A DNA stretch of 64,000 nucleotides from Desulfobacula toluolica Tol2 (lineage in GTDB: Bacteria > Desulfobacterota > Desulfobacteria > Desulfobacterales > Desulfobacteraceae): NCBI RefSeq assembly GCF_000307105.1, contig NC_018645.1:1190578-1254577 (forward strand). Reading direction: 5' to 3'. The position numbers and the translations under genes are program-made. Each line of letters begins with the position of its first letter. Positions within the stretch are counted from its first letter, which is position 1. The notes beneath the pieces were generated by a model. It was not told the DNA's origin and made no database searches. It saw only the letters and a list, made by a program, of their open reading frames with translations. Positions 17,435 to 26,718 of the stretch are shown here, piece by piece.

Positions 17435-18460
17435 TTATATTAATTTGTGGTGTTCTCTTAAATTTTCAGAGAGTCTTTTTGTTAATTGGAATGCTTTTTC
17501 AACTGTTTTTTCCTTATCCTGGTTGACCAGGCAACAGGTAGCAGGTGATATCAGGCTTTGATTCAAAATTTGATCCAGCGGCACTCCTTTGTTAGATAAC
17601 GTATTCCAGATAGTATTTAATTTAAATGCAAGCAGGTCGAGATTTTCTTTTTCAAAGGTTTCAATACCGGTTGGAACTATCCCCCAGACCAATATTCCGT
17701 CCCTGTCCAAAAAACTTTTTATGGAACGATGGCAGGATGCCAATACCTGGGCATTGGTATAAACATCAAATGACAACACATCCATATCAAGGCCTAAAAG
17801 GAAATCCCAGTCCGGATTACCGCAAAGATGTATTCCCCGTGGACCATCAATTGTGGAAAAAAACAGATCTAAATCCTGTTTGGCTTTTTGTTCTCCATAT
17901 CCGGACATTGCTGAAAAGATGAATTGCATGCCGGGTTCGTCAATAAACATAAAAGCATTGCTGTTTTTTTCTTTCAGTTTTTTTAGCTGGACATTAATCC
18001 GTTTTGCCATGATTTCAAACATGAAAGGCCTGATATTATCGTCAAACAATATCGGGCGGTCATCCTGATCCAGAACATTAAAGCCGAAACTGACAGGGCC
18101 TTCAAGTTGCCCTCTGATCGCGGGCCTATCCACGAGATCAACATCTAAAAATTTGTGATACACTGAAGAATAAGCAGGGCTGACATCAAAATATTCAAGG
18201 TCTTCAAAGTGGGACATGGTCTCTTCAAATTCATCTATGAATTTATCCATGGAGAACCGTAACGTTTTGTTTTCCATATCAAGCAGTATTCCCGGAAAAT
18301 GTTCTGCTGCCTGCACATACATATCTTCATAGTAACTGTAATTCGGTAACTGTGGCCAGAATGGAATATCAAGGCTTAAAGCAGTTTTAAGAGCCTGATT
18401 TATATCTGTATGCGGCATGACCGCCATTGCTGTTGTTAATAGTTTGCCTGGGATAGTCAT
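17435..18460 (-). CDS. Core methionine synthase (MetE C-terminal-like)
   Basis: 341 residues, about half the length of full MetE (about 750): only the catalytic barrel is present. The start is the ATG at 18460, with AAGG upstream; a GTG at 18469 is the alternative. The zinc site looks intact: His201 and Cys203 (IHLCGNPDWD), an acidic residue near 222, and Cys299 (SPATCC). Known background: short MetE proteins in anaerobes are folate-independent and may take the methyl group from a corrinoid Fe-S protein. No metH, metF or corrinoid gene is adjacent. A related UROD/MtaA-type methyltransferase is the alternative. Confidence 0.75.
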   Translation of the reverse strand: MTIPGKLLTTAMAVMPHTDINQALKTALSLDIPFWPQLPNYSYYEDMYVQAAEHFPGILLDMENKTLRFSMDKFIDEFEETMSHFEDLEYFDVSPAYSSVYHKFLDVDLVDRPAIRGQLEGPVSFGFNVLDQDDRPILFDDNIRPFMFEIMAKRINVQLKKLKEKNSNAFMFIDEPGMQFIFSAMSGYGEQKAKQDLDLFFSTIDGPRGIHLCGNPDWDFLLGLDMDVLSFDVYTNAQVLASCHRSIKSFLDRDGILVWGIVPTGIETFEKENLDLLAFKLNTIWNTLSNKGVPLDQILNQSLISPATCCLVNQDKEKTVEKAFQLTKRLSENLREHHKLI

Positions 18461-18469
18461 CTTATGCAC

Positions 18470-19336
18470 CTTTTTTTTTAAGGGTCTAAGCCCTTGGTAA
18501 AAACATTCTCAGTTCACGCGGAAAACATAATATAATAAAAGCACTCAATAGTAATGTTTAAATCAACCGGATATAAATGCATCTTTTTTATTATTATAAT
18601 CAAACATTATCATTTTTTAACTGGTCTTGCATTGATCTATATCAAGAAAGATCTATTTTATTTGGATATGAAAGATCCATTGATGTATTCTTTTGATATC
18701 TTTTATACTTAAGGCTCTCAAGTAGTTAATGCAGGTATAATTAGTCACAACTGTAATCAATCACTAATTTTTTTTCTATTAACAGGTTGATTATCTGTTT
18801 GATGGATAAAATCCCCACCAACCGAAAAATGCGGGACTTGTTTCCAGTTTTTAAAATCCCAGACTATTTAATAATAGTCCGGGGTTTTGAAATTCAGCAT
18901 TGAGGCAACTTTGTTTTTGACATAGTCCTCAGTGAAAAATATTAAAGATATCGAGGCAACTCAGAACCGATATCTGTACCTTTTATCTTCTTCAGTCAGT
19001 TGAAAAAACGATCAAATTTTCATAAAAGTTGCTTATGTCTTTAATTTTGAGCCTGCTTTATCGAACCCAATAATCCCCTTATGTAAAAGGTGGGACACGC
19101 CCTATTTTTTAAACTTCTACGCATTTAGGTTACACTCAAATGAATTTACAAATATCAAAATCCATATCCATTCTCAAAATCCATGCCAAACTTATATGCG
19201 ATCACCATGAAGCCCTTGTTATAAGGAATCGACATATACCTATTTTTGTGGTATTTTAGATGTAATAGAAGTTTACTCCTAATTGATGGTACCCCTGAAG
19301 TTCTGGTAATTAAAAAATGGTCAGAGGAGGTCGTCA
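18470..19336. other. 867-base region without a convincing gene
   Basis: AT-rich with no ORF over 60 codons that looks coding. It contains the 15-bp imperfect hairpin at 18853-18888, a GAGGCAACT direct repeat (about 18903 and 18953), and near 19091 a GGGACACGCCC stretch of the kind seen beside RAYT-type REP elements. The left edge presumably carries the promoter of the core-MetE gene and the right edge that of the TPR protein. It looks like decayed intergenic DNA. Confidence 0.5.
18853..18888. repeat. Hairpin in the 18.5-19.3 kb gap
   Basis: 15 bp of stem with one A/C mismatch (arms 18853-18868 and 18873-18888) and a 4-base loop. Both ends are A/T runs, so it could terminate transcription in either direction, but there is no gene ending nearby. 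Probably a remnant of a lost transcription unit or element. Confidence 0.5.
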
Positions 19337-19696
19337 ATGTCCTTTAACAAAAAATCAAATAATTATGGATTGCCTAAACAAAAACTGAAATTAATGCTTA
19401 AATTGATCGGCACCTTAAGTCGTTCAGGGATGGTTGCCGGGAATAATGGTGATTTCGATTCAGCGTTTCACAATTGCAAGCAGGCTCTTTCATTAGCCAT
19501 GGAATTAAAAAAGGAATGCCTTGTCGCCAAACTCCTTAATAACCTTGGCATACTATACTATCAATCTGGTGCATGGGATGAGGCACTTTTATCCTATGAA
19601 AAATCCATGAATATTGTTATCAAAAATTATGGTCAACACAACTTTCTTTATAAAACCATTCAAAAGAATATAACTTATTTGTTTTTCACAACATAA
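19337..19696 (+). CDS. Small TPR-repeat protein
   Basis: 119 residues. A strong GAGGAGG site (19324-19330) sits 6 bases before the ATG. The middle holds about two tetratricopeptide repeats: GDFDSAFHNCKQALSLAMEL and, after a NNLGILYYQSG turn, DEALLSYEKSMNIV. No signal peptide. The length is short for a TPR protein, so it may be a truncated relic of a larger scaffold or a small adaptor. No neighbour gives context; the next gene is a decayed transporter. Confidence 0.65.
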   Translation: MSFNKKSNNYGLPKQKLKLMLKLIGTLSRSGMVAGNNGDFDSAFHNCKQALSLAMELKKECLVAKLLNNLGILYYQSGAWDEALLSYEKSMNIVIKNYGQHNFLYKTIQKNITYLFFTT

Positions 19697-19984
19697 TAAT
19701 TATTGATGAATTAGTGCTGTTTTGTCCGAACCAGCCCTGCCTAAAAGTATTTGACGATGATTTTTTAAATTCCTATTCCCACTCTATCGCTTCCAACTCA
19801 CCAGTGTTGATAAAACAATTTTTAGTATGGAAGTGCTGATAAACAACTGATCAGATGCCTTGCCTACATAGGAGAATTCAATAATCTTACAAACGTTCAT
19901 CATAATTATCAATTGGATAATTCTTATTCTCTATGCCATATAAATTCTGATTTTTGACAAAAAAGGAATACGAATCTTAATTAG

Positions 19985-20584
19985 GAAGCTCTTAGGCGCA
20001 ATATGGTGGCAATGGGCATCGGCTCTACTACCATTACCCTGGCCCGGGAAGATGTTGTAGATTTCAGTCTGCCTTATTTCCTGACGGGAACCCGGCTTCT
20101 GGTACCCAGGGACAGCCCTGTTTCCTCCTTTGCCGATATCGGAGGCAAAAGGGTAGGCATGGGGTCCGGGTCAACAGCTAATATCAAAGGGATGGACCGT
20201 GCCATTGCCCAGGGGCAGATAAAGCCGGCCTGCCAAAAAATTCTGTTTGAAGAGCATAACAAGGGATTTCTTGCTCTCCAGCAGGGAAAGATTGATGCCT
20301 ATTTTACTGATGCCAGTCAACTGGCCGGGATGCGGGCCAAAGCCAAAAAACCAGAAGACTGGAAGATCGTTGGCAAGTACCTGACCTATGAACCCTACGG
20401 CATCATCCTGCCGGAAAATCAGGGGGAATGGCGTGACTTTGTCAACAAAGCCTTTATTCACATGCTAAAGGATGGTCGATTTGAGGCGCTGTATACCAAA
20501 TGGTTCGGTCCAGACGGAGTGGTTCCTTTGCCCATGACCGACGAATACAAGGTGCTGCTTAAATCCTTAAGCTATCCTGAATAG
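19985..20584 (+). pseudogene. Amino acid ABC transporter binding protein, 5'-truncated
   Basis: About 200 residues of a family-3 solute-binding protein (GltI/ArtJ type). Homology is recognisable from MGIGSTTITLAREDVVDFS to the natural C-terminus. The signal peptide and about the first third of the mature protein are missing; an in-frame TAG lies at 19982-19984, just where homology begins. The remaining frame is intact, so the loss was probably by deletion or recombination. It is the first of four broken genes in a row. Not expected to be exported. Confidence 0.85.
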
Positions 20585-20608
20585 CCACTTTAGGCTCAAA
20601 GATATGTT

Positions 20609-21331
20609 TTGCTGAATTATACTTTTGACTGGTCTGTTCTGTGGTGCCAGCCATATGGCGCTATGATGATCAAGGGAATCTTGACCACTCTCGGACTTTC
20701 TCTGGTCGCATGGTGTCTGGCTTTGATCCTTGGCATCTGCATAGCCGCCTGCCGGGTTTATCCCAGCAAGACAGCCCGTGTCTTAGCCCTTGGCTATGTC
20801 CTGATATTCAGGAATATTCCTTTCCTGGTCCAGCTGTTTTTTTGGTACTTTGCCGCCCCTCTGCTTTTGCCCCGGACCGTCCAGGCCTGGGTCTATGACA
20901 CGGTTCCGGATTATGCCTTCTTATGCGGGGCAGTGGGGCTTGGCATGTATACGGCATCAAGGGTGGCTGAGCAGTTCAGGGCCGGACTTCTGGCCATCCC
21001 CGAAGACCAATATCGGGCCGCATATGCAACGGGGTTGCGGCCGGGCCAGGTATATAGATACGTGATCCTGCCCTATGCGTTCAGGATCATCATACCGGCT
21101 TTTACGACAGAGTTTCTCACCTGTTTTAAAAACTCCGCCCTGACCATGACCATTTGTGTTATGGAAATTACCCATACGGCCTATGTCATTGATTCTTTTA
21201 CCTGGCACGGCCTTGAAACCACAACAGCCGCCAGCCTCTGCTACTTGGCCATTGCTCAGGCTGTGGCTCTGGGCATGTGGCGGGTGGAAAAGCAATTGGC
21301 CGTTCCCGGCCTGATTCGGCGGAGAGGATAA
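20609..21331 (+). CDS. Polar amino acid ABC transporter permease (HisM/GltJ type)
   Basis: 240 residues with five membrane segments and the EAA-like cytoplasmic loop (EQFRAGLLAIPEDQYRAA then GLRPGQVYRYVILP). It begins with TTG at 20609; no ATG gives a full N-terminus. The frame is complete and of normal length, but both its binding protein and its ATPase are broken, so it is unlikely to work. 24 bases after the binding-protein remnant. Confidence 0.85.
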   Translation: MLNYTFDWSVLWCQPYGAMMIKGILTTLGLSLVAWCLALILGICIAACRVYPSKTARVLALGYVLIFRNIPFLVQLFFWYFAAPLLLPRTVQAWVYDTVPDYAFLCGAVGLGMYTASRVAEQFRAGLLAIPEDQYRAAYATGLRPGQVYRYVILPYAFRIIIPAFTTEFLTCFKNSALTMTICVMEITHTAYVIDSFTWHGLETTTAASLCYLAIAQAVALGMWRVEKQLAVPGLIRRRG

Positions 21332-21342
21332 TTCCTAAGTCT

Positions 21343-21501
21343 ATGGATTTTTCCGTTATTTCCGACAACCTGAACTATATGGCCGGCGGATTGTGGCTGA
21401 CTTTTGAGATAGCGGTAATGGCCGTTACAGGCGGCCTTGCCTTGGGAACTTTTCTGGGCTATTATCTGGAAAGCCAACCCAGGGTAAAGGATACGCAGTG
21501 A
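21343..21501 (+). pseudogene. Second amino acid ABC permease, truncated to 52 residues
   Basis: Starts as a normal HisQ/GltK-type permease (MDFSVISDNLNYMAGG, then the first membrane helix) and ends after LGYYLES, where a full protein would continue for about 170 residues. The end runs straight into the start of the ATPase remnant, which indicates an internal deletion rather than a point mutation. Confidence 0.8.
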
Positions 21502-21593
21502 TTGAAATCAAAAATTTGGGACTTAGCTATGGCAATCATCTGGCCCTGTCAGATGTTTCCCTTCATGTTGAAAAGGGCAAAACCATGTTGTGA
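21498..21593 (+). pseudogene. ABC transporter ATPase start, broken before Walker A
   Basis: 31 codons of an amino acid ABC ATPase: GTG start, then IEIKNLGLSYGNHLALSDVS and HVEKGKT, then stop at 21591-21593. The Walker A loop should follow directly but is absent. The 4-base overlap with the permease remnant keeps the original operon spacing. Confidence 0.8.
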
Positions 21594-21785
21594 TGGAATT
21601 CAACGGCATGGACCTTTCCAGGGAAGAGATGGAGGCATCTTTTGACCTGGAGTTGTCCAAAGGCCCCCCGGCAGTTGACCCCGCCCGTCTATTTTCTGGA
21701 CCAGATTCCAAAGGCCTTATCCCAGACTATCGAAGGAGAAAAGATTAGCGACTGCCCCCATCCCAATTCAACCCTGATCCGGGAG

Positions 21786-21992
21786 AATATGATCGTGCTG
21801 GATATTGTTTCAAATTTCAAATCGACCCAAGCCAAAAAAGCCGTAGAAGCAGCGCGCAGGCAGGTGGCCGCTTTTTTGAACTGCCGGGCAGATGAAATTT
21901 TTTCACATCCGGTGGCACTGAAGCCAACAACCATGCCATCAAAGGCATGGCCCGGGCCTGTGAAATTGCCGGCCAGAACCTCTTCAGGTTAC
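21786..21992 (+). pseudogene. Cysteine desulfurase (NifS/IscS) fragment with frameshift
   Basis: Two adjacent frames encode consecutive parts of an aminotransferase-V cysteine desulfurase: AKKAVEAARRQVAAFLNC, then after the T run at 21898-21903 the frame shifts to FTSGGTEANNHAIKGMA. Adding one T to the six-T run restores the reading frame, so this is a single-base deletion. The rest of the enzyme is gone. The sequence between 21594 and 21785 is unassigned remnant DNA. Together with the transporter this may once have been a cysteine/cystine uptake and desulfuration locus (inference). Confidence 0.75.
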
Positions 21993-22108
21993 CAAGTATA
22001 TTCATTCTTGAAATTATGTCGAAAAATAATTTTAGCATAATGCAATCTGATTGCTTTTTGTGTATATTAATAAACTTTTCATCAAATATTTGTATATAAG
22101 GAATTAAA

Positions 22109-22723
22109 ATGAAAGTTGATTTAGATAAGGTTAGTTATGTTCTTGGGCAAAGTATCGGTGGTGACTTTAAAAGACAGGGCTTTGAAATAAATCCTGAGAT
22201 TTTTGTGGATTCATTTATTGCGGCTTTCAAAGGAGAACAACCCCAGATGCCTGTTGGTGAAATGCAGCACATTATGCAAAATTTTCAAAGAGCCATGCAG
22301 GACAAAAAGCAGGCAGAGCAGATGGAAGCCGGGAAAAAAAACATTGAAGCCGGAGAAAAATTTCTGAAAGAAAACGGTAAAAAAGAGGGGGTTAAAACAA
22401 CTGAAAGCGGGCTTCAGTATAAAGTTATCACTAAAGGAAGCGGAAAAAAACCCGCCGCCACAGATACCGTTGAAACGCATTATGAAGGTAAGACACTTGA
22501 AGGTAAAATCTTTGACAGCTCGTACAAACGCGGAAAAACAACAACTTTTCCACTGAATGGCGTCATTAAAGGCTGGACAGAAGCGCTTCAACTTATGGCT
22601 GAGGGTTCAAAATATGAGTTGTATATTCCATCTGAACTTGCTTATGGTCCAACCGGAAGTGGGGGGATGATTGAACCATATTCTACATTGATTTTCACGG
22701 TTGAACTTATTGCGGTAAAATAA
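22109..22723 (+). CDS. FKBP-type peptidyl-prolyl isomerase (FklB/Mip-like)
   Basis: 204 residues. An N-terminal helical dimerisation region (about 1-95, starting KVDLDKVSYVLGQSIG) leads to a C-terminal FKBP domain (about 100-204) with VETHYEGKTLEGKIFDSSY and ELAYGPTGSGGMIEP. No signal peptide is visible, so it is probably cytoplasmic, like FklB. An AAGGA site precedes the ATG by 7 bases. It stands alone and ends before a 14-bp hairpin. Confidence 0.93.
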   Translation: MKVDLDKVSYVLGQSIGGDFKRQGFEINPEIFVDSFIAAFKGEQPQMPVGEMQHIMQNFQRAMQDKKQAEQMEAGKKNIEAGEKFLKENGKKEGVKTTESGLQYKVITKGSGKKPAATDTVETHYEGKTLEGKIFDSSYKRGKTTTFPLNGVIKGWTEALQLMAEGSKYELYIPSELAYGPTGSGGMIEPYSTLIFTVELIAVK

Positions 22724-22732
22724 TCATTCATA

Positions 22733-22771
22733 GGATTCTCCGAATTCCCGGGACGAAAATTCGGAGAATCC
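22733..22771 (+). terminator. Hairpin after the FKBP gene
   Basis: A perfect 14-bp stem (22733-22746 with 22758-22771) and an 11-base GC-rich loop, 10 bases after the stop codon. There is no long T run after it, so it may be a terminator of weaker type or a 3' stabilising structure. Confidence 0.6.
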
Positions 22772-23401
22772 CATGGCGCCATTTTAATATTGATCAAATA
22801 TCTAAAGTTTTGTTTGACCATACCGAGGTAAATTGGATAGAAGACTATTTGCCGACAGGTTCTTTTTTCTTAACAGAATGAACACCCCCAGACTATCTTT
22901 GTCAGTCCACACTTTATTTGAAAATTTGAAATCATTCAAACCACAACATAGAAGTTTTTTCGAATTCCAAAAGTCAAACATACTTGCATTAAGGTTGACT
23001 CTTCCAATATTCAATAATTCAAACTGTATCTTTAATATTTTAAACAAATAACAATACCAATTATTTAATTGGATAATTCAATTTAGGTTGAGTTATTTTG
23101 GAACTGTAATCCAGGCTAATAATTAATCCAGACAATAATATGACCGTGTTAAGTTCGGTATTTAAAAATTTGCAAGAATACCAGGTATAGTATAGACAAA
23201 TTTTTCAGCCAGGGAGTTTCTGGAAGACTGCAGGTACCCGGCAAGTGTTTTTTTTGTGGGGGTGTATAGATATATCTGATATGTTTGCCTGATTTGTATC
23301 ACAATAATCAATTTGATTTGTTTTTTAGATGTGGATACTGAATAGCCCTTTGGATTGGATGACGATATTTTATGATCAAGTGTTGAATAAAGGAGAAAAA
23401 A
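22772..23401. other. 630-base region upstream of pstS without a convincing gene
   Basis: Overlapping short ORFs on both strands (22802-23047 minus, 22833-23051 plus) have no recognisable protein character and no ribosome site. The region must hold the pst promoter; I could not find a clear Pho-box-like direct repeat. A long-range inverted repeat, AAAAATTTG with CAAATTTTT, lies around 23164-23205. Confidence 0.5.
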
Positions 23402-24241
23402 ATGAAAAAAGGATACCGCACGATTAAATGGAGTTTGATCCTGGCAATGATTGTTTTTCAGGCAGGCTTTTGTTTTGCAGCAGGTCTTGATGATTTTAAA
23501 TCAGAAGAAAAGCAGGTGTTGCGGATTTCCGGGGGAACCGCACATATTCCGGTCATGAAGGAGGCGGCCAAACGTATCATGACCATTAACCCGGATTTAC
23601 AGATCACCATTGCAGGTGGTGGTTCCGGGGCCGGGATCAAACAGGTGGGAGAAGGGCTGGTTGATATAGGAAATTCCGGCAGACGGGCAAGCGATGCAGA
23701 GATTGAAAAATACGGGCTTGGCATGGTCAAATGGGCGGTTGACGGGGTTGCCACAGTGGTGAATCCCAAAAACCCGGTTAAGGCTCTTTCCGGCAAACAA
23801 TTGCAGGATATTTTTTCCGGAAAAATCGCCACCTGGAAAGCTCTTGGCGGTGATGACCGACCCATCAATATCTATACACGGGACAAGTCCAGCGGCACCC
23901 GGTCGGTGTTCTGGAAAAAAGCTTTGAACAAAGGGGATATATCTGACAAGGCCAATTTTGTTACCTCAAACGGTGCCATGAAATCTGCTGTTACCAATGA
24001 TCCTTATGCCATTGGGTATGTTTCTGTCGGGTATATTGATAAAACCGTTGCACCTGTAACACTGGACGGTGTGAAACCAACACTGGATACGGTTAAATCC
24101 GGGGAATACAAGGTTGCAAGAGGGCTTTACAGCAACACAAAAGGCGAACCATCAGGCCTTGCTGAAAAGTTTATGGAATATCTGTTAAGCTCGGAAGGAC
24201 GCAAAATTGTTGTGGAAAAAGGATTTATTCCTGTTAACTGA
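23402..24241 (+). CDS. pstS: Phosphate-binding protein PstS
   Basis: 279 residues, of which about 26 form a signal peptide (hydrophobic core WSLILAMIVFQAGFCFA, probable cut after Ala). Periplasmic binding protein of the high-affinity phosphate ABC importer. The phosphate-binding motifs are present: ISGGTAH near the start, GGGSGAGIKQV, NSGRRASD, and RDKSSGTR. Strong AAAGGAG ribosome site. The stop overlaps the pstC start (ATGA), so the four pst genes are coupled. Confidence 0.95.
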   Translation: MKKGYRTIKWSLILAMIVFQAGFCFAAGLDDFKSEEKQVLRISGGTAHIPVMKEAAKRIMTINPDLQITIAGGGSGAGIKQVGEGLVDIGNSGRRASDAEIEKYGLGMVKWAVDGVATVVNPKNPVKALSGKQLQDIFSGKIATWKALGGDDRPINIYTRDKSSGTRSVFWKKALNKGDISDKANFVTSNGAMKSAVTNDPYAIGYVSVGYIDKTVAPVTLDGVKPTLDTVKSGEYKVARGLYSNTKGEPSGLAEKFMEYLLSSEGRKIVVEKGFIPVN

Positions 24242-25089
24242 TGCGGTGTAAAGACACCATAGCCGGGTTTGTCTTTTCAGGGGCATCTGTTTTTAGTGCT
24301 GCGGTAACCCTTGCCGTACTGGGTTTTATGATCGTGTTGAGCCTGCCGGTGTTAAAGAACGCTGTTTTTTTTGATGTTCTTACAGCGCCCTGGTCACCGG
24401 ACCACGGGCAGTTCGGTATCCTGCCCATGATTGTAGGGACCCTTTATATTTCCCTTTTAAGTTTGTTGATCAGTTTCCCGCTAAGCCTTGGATGCTCCAT
24501 CTTTATTGAACTTGTAAGGCCGGACGGACCGGGCAGGCTGTTAAAGAAAATCGTTCAGCTCATGACAGCTATTCCAACAGTCGTCTATGGATTTGTGGGG
24601 GTGTTTTTGCTGGTCCCCATTATACGCGAATGGTTTGTCTACGGCTCCGGGATGTGCATTCTGTCGGCTTCCTTGATGCTGGCACTTTTGATTGCACCCA
24701 CAATGATCCTGCTTTTTTCTCAAAGTTTTGCCCGGGTTCCTCAAAGTTATTTAAATGCAGTGGATGCCCTGGGTGGAAATATGGTTCAAAAATTATGGTA
24801 TGTGATCCTGCCCAATGCCTGGCGCGGCATATTGACCGGGATTATACTGGCATTTGGCAGGGCCATGGGAGATACGCTCATCGCATTGATGATCAGCGGC
24901 AATTGTGTTGCTCTGCCGTCCTCTGTGCTGGATTCGGCCAGAACCCTTACCGCACACATTGCTTTGATCATTGCCGCTGATTTTGACAGTATTGAATTTA
25001 AAATTCTTTTTATCTGCGGGATCACTCTTTATTTGATGACAAGCTGCGGTATTATCCTTGCACGCAGCTTAGACCGGAAACCTGGATAA
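24241..25089 (+). CDS. pstC: Phosphate ABC transporter permease PstC
   Basis: 282 residues with six membrane segments. The EAA loop is visible in DALGGNMVQKLWYVILPNAWRGI. It starts within the pstS stop (ATGA) and ends within the pstA start (TAATG). The N-terminus is shorter than in E. coli. PstC/PstA form the channel of the phosphate importer. Confidence 0.93.
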   Translation: MRCKDTIAGFVFSGASVFSAAVTLAVLGFMIVLSLPVLKNAVFFDVLTAPWSPDHGQFGILPMIVGTLYISLLSLLISFPLSLGCSIFIELVRPDGPGRLLKKIVQLMTAIPTVVYGFVGVFLLVPIIREWFVYGSGMCILSASLMLALLIAPTMILLFSQSFARVPQSYLNAVDALGGNMVQKLWYVILPNAWRGILTGIILAFGRAMGDTLIALMISGNCVALPSSVLDSARTLTAHIALIIAADFDSIEFKILFICGITLYLMTSCGIILARSLDRKPG

Positions 25090-25973
25090 TGGCAAACAAC
25101 TGCTGGGACAAGATGCTTAAAATTTTTTCGTGGATCTGCACCTTTTTGCTGGTCACGGCGGTTTTTATGGTCATCGGATTTCTTGTCGTAAAAGGATATA
25201 AGGCAGTCAGCCTGGAACTGATTTTTGCCGATACCCGTCCCTTTGATGCACTGCTGCTTAAACGCCAGGTGTTTGGCGGACTTTTTCCGGCAATGGCCGG
25301 AACCGTGTCTCTGGTTGTCCTATCCATGGGGTTTGCCCTTCCCCTAGGGCTTGCCTCGGGTATATTTCTGGCGGAATATGCACCGTTTCGAGTAAAATGG
25401 TTTTTCAGCCTGCTGTTTGATATTCTTGCCGGAATACCGTCCATTGTCGTGGGGCTGTTCGGGTTTTCCATCACTATATTTTTGCATCATTTTTTCAGTG
25501 AGCAGATTTTTCCCTGCCTTTTGATAGCGTCATTATCACTGTCATTCCTTGTTTTGCCCTATATCATCAGGACAACCCAGATGTCCCTTGAAAGTCTTCC
25601 TTTGCAGGTAAGGCTGACAGCACCCTGTCTTGGGGCAACCAAACTTGAAAATATTTTTCTGGTACTTTTGCCTTCATCCATGTCCGGGATTATCAGCGGG
25701 ATTGTTCTTGCCATTGGACGGTGCGCGGAAGATACGGCCGTCATAATGCTCACCGGGGCCGTTGCAACGGCGGGAGTCCCAAAATCAATCTTTTCAAGCT
25801 TTGAGGCCCTGCCGTTTTATATCTATTATATGGCCTCGGAATATACCGATCATTCGGAACTTATGCAAGGCTATGGGGCCGCTTTAATCTTGTTGATCAT
25901 CAGTGCCGGACTGTTTGGCGTTTCATACGGGATTAAAAATAGGTTTGCCACAAAAATACCAAATCGGTTTTAA
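25089..25973 (+). CDS. pstA: Phosphate ABC transporter permease PstA
   Basis: 294 residues, six membrane segments and the PstA-type EAA loop (APCLGATKLENIFLVLLPS). It contains the conserved LASGIFLAEYAP stretch and AGIPSIVVGLFG. Overlaps the pstC stop by one base. Partner of PstC in the phosphate importer; pstB follows after 5 bases. Confidence 0.94.
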   Translation: MANNCWDKMLKIFSWICTFLLVTAVFMVIGFLVVKGYKAVSLELIFADTRPFDALLLKRQVFGGLFPAMAGTVSLVVLSMGFALPLGLASGIFLAEYAPFRVKWFFSLLFDILAGIPSIVVGLFGFSITIFLHHFFSEQIFPCLLIASLSLSFLVLPYIIRTTQMSLESLPLQVRLTAPCLGATKLENIFLVLLPSSMSGIISGIVLAIGRCAEDTAVIMLTGAVATAGVPKSIFSSFEALPFYIYYMASEYTDHSELMQGYGAALILLIISAGLFGVSYGIKNRFATKIPNRF

Positions 25974-25978
25974 CCATA

Positions 25979-26683
25979 ATGAGGAAAAAACAAATAAAAA
26001 TACACATAAAAGATCTGTGGTTTTATTATCATGGCAGATCCATACTGGAAAATATTAATATTGAGATTGAGAAAAACGTGATAACTTCTATTGTCGGACC
26101 GTCAGGCCAGGGAAAATCAAGTTTTTTGATGACCCTTAACCGGCTTTGGGAGAGTGTTGATGGTGCCACGGCAACAGGAACCGTTGAAATTGATTTTGGG
26201 AATGGGTTTCAAGATATCTATCATAAAAAATATTCTCTTTCCCTGCTTCGCCGGCAGGTGGGGATGGTGTTCCAGGTTCCCAATCCTCTGCCCATGACCA
26301 TTTATAAAAACATTGCTTTTCCCTTAAAACTTATGGGAGAAAAGGATCAGGATCAAATATCGGCAAAAGTGCAAGAGGCATTGAAACGGTCTTTTCTCTG
26401 GGAGGAGGTTAAAGACAGGCTTTGCCAGGACGCCCGGACACTTTCAGGCGGACAGCAGCAAAGGCTTTGCATTGCAAGGGCAATGGTTCTTGAACCACAG
26501 GTTTTGCTGCTTGATGAGCCAACCTCATCTCTGGATGAAACATCTGTCAGGGTGATTGAGCAATTGCTTCTGGAATTAAAAAGCAGGTGTACCATTATCC
26601 TGGTGTCACATTATATGGATCAGGTAAAACGCATTGCCGACAATAAGCTGGTTTTATCTGACCGGCAGTTCAAACAACAATAA
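25979..26683 (+). CDS. pstB: Phosphate ABC transporter ATPase PstB
   Basis: 234 residues, slightly short for PstB (about 250). Walker A GPSGQGKSS, Q-loop MVFQVPNPLPMTIYKNIAFP, signature LSGGQQQRLCIARA, Walker B VLLLDEPTSSLDE. The PNPFPM-like motif after the Q-loop is typical of PstB; here it is PNPLPM. There is no phoU after it, which is unusual; a small HAD phosphatase follows instead. Confidence 0.93.
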   Translation: MRKKQIKIHIKDLWFYYHGRSILENINIEIEKNVITSIVGPSGQGKSSFLMTLNRLWESVDGATATGTVEIDFGNGFQDIYHKKYSLSLLRRQVGMVFQVPNPLPMTIYKNIAFPLKLMGEKDQDQISAKVQEALKRSFLWEEVKDRLCQDARTLSGGQQQRLCIARAMVLEPQVLLLDEPTSSLDETSVRVIEQLLLELKSRCTIILVSHYMDQVKRIADNKLVLSDRQFKQQ

Positions 26684-26718
26684 AACAGGACTTTTATAAG
26701 GTTTAAAAAGGATTGCTT

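Noticed and set aside
19155-19337. 60-codon minus-strand ORF before the TPR gene
   Set aside because: No ribosome site or recognisable protein character; it ends at the edge of the real gene's leader.
22802-23051. Overlapping ORFs on both strands upstream of pstS
   Set aside because: No ribosome site, no domain, biased AT-rich composition and mutual overlap; treated as noncoding.
23100-23401. Pho box before pstS
   Set aside because: No paired TGTCA-like repeats could be found by eye.
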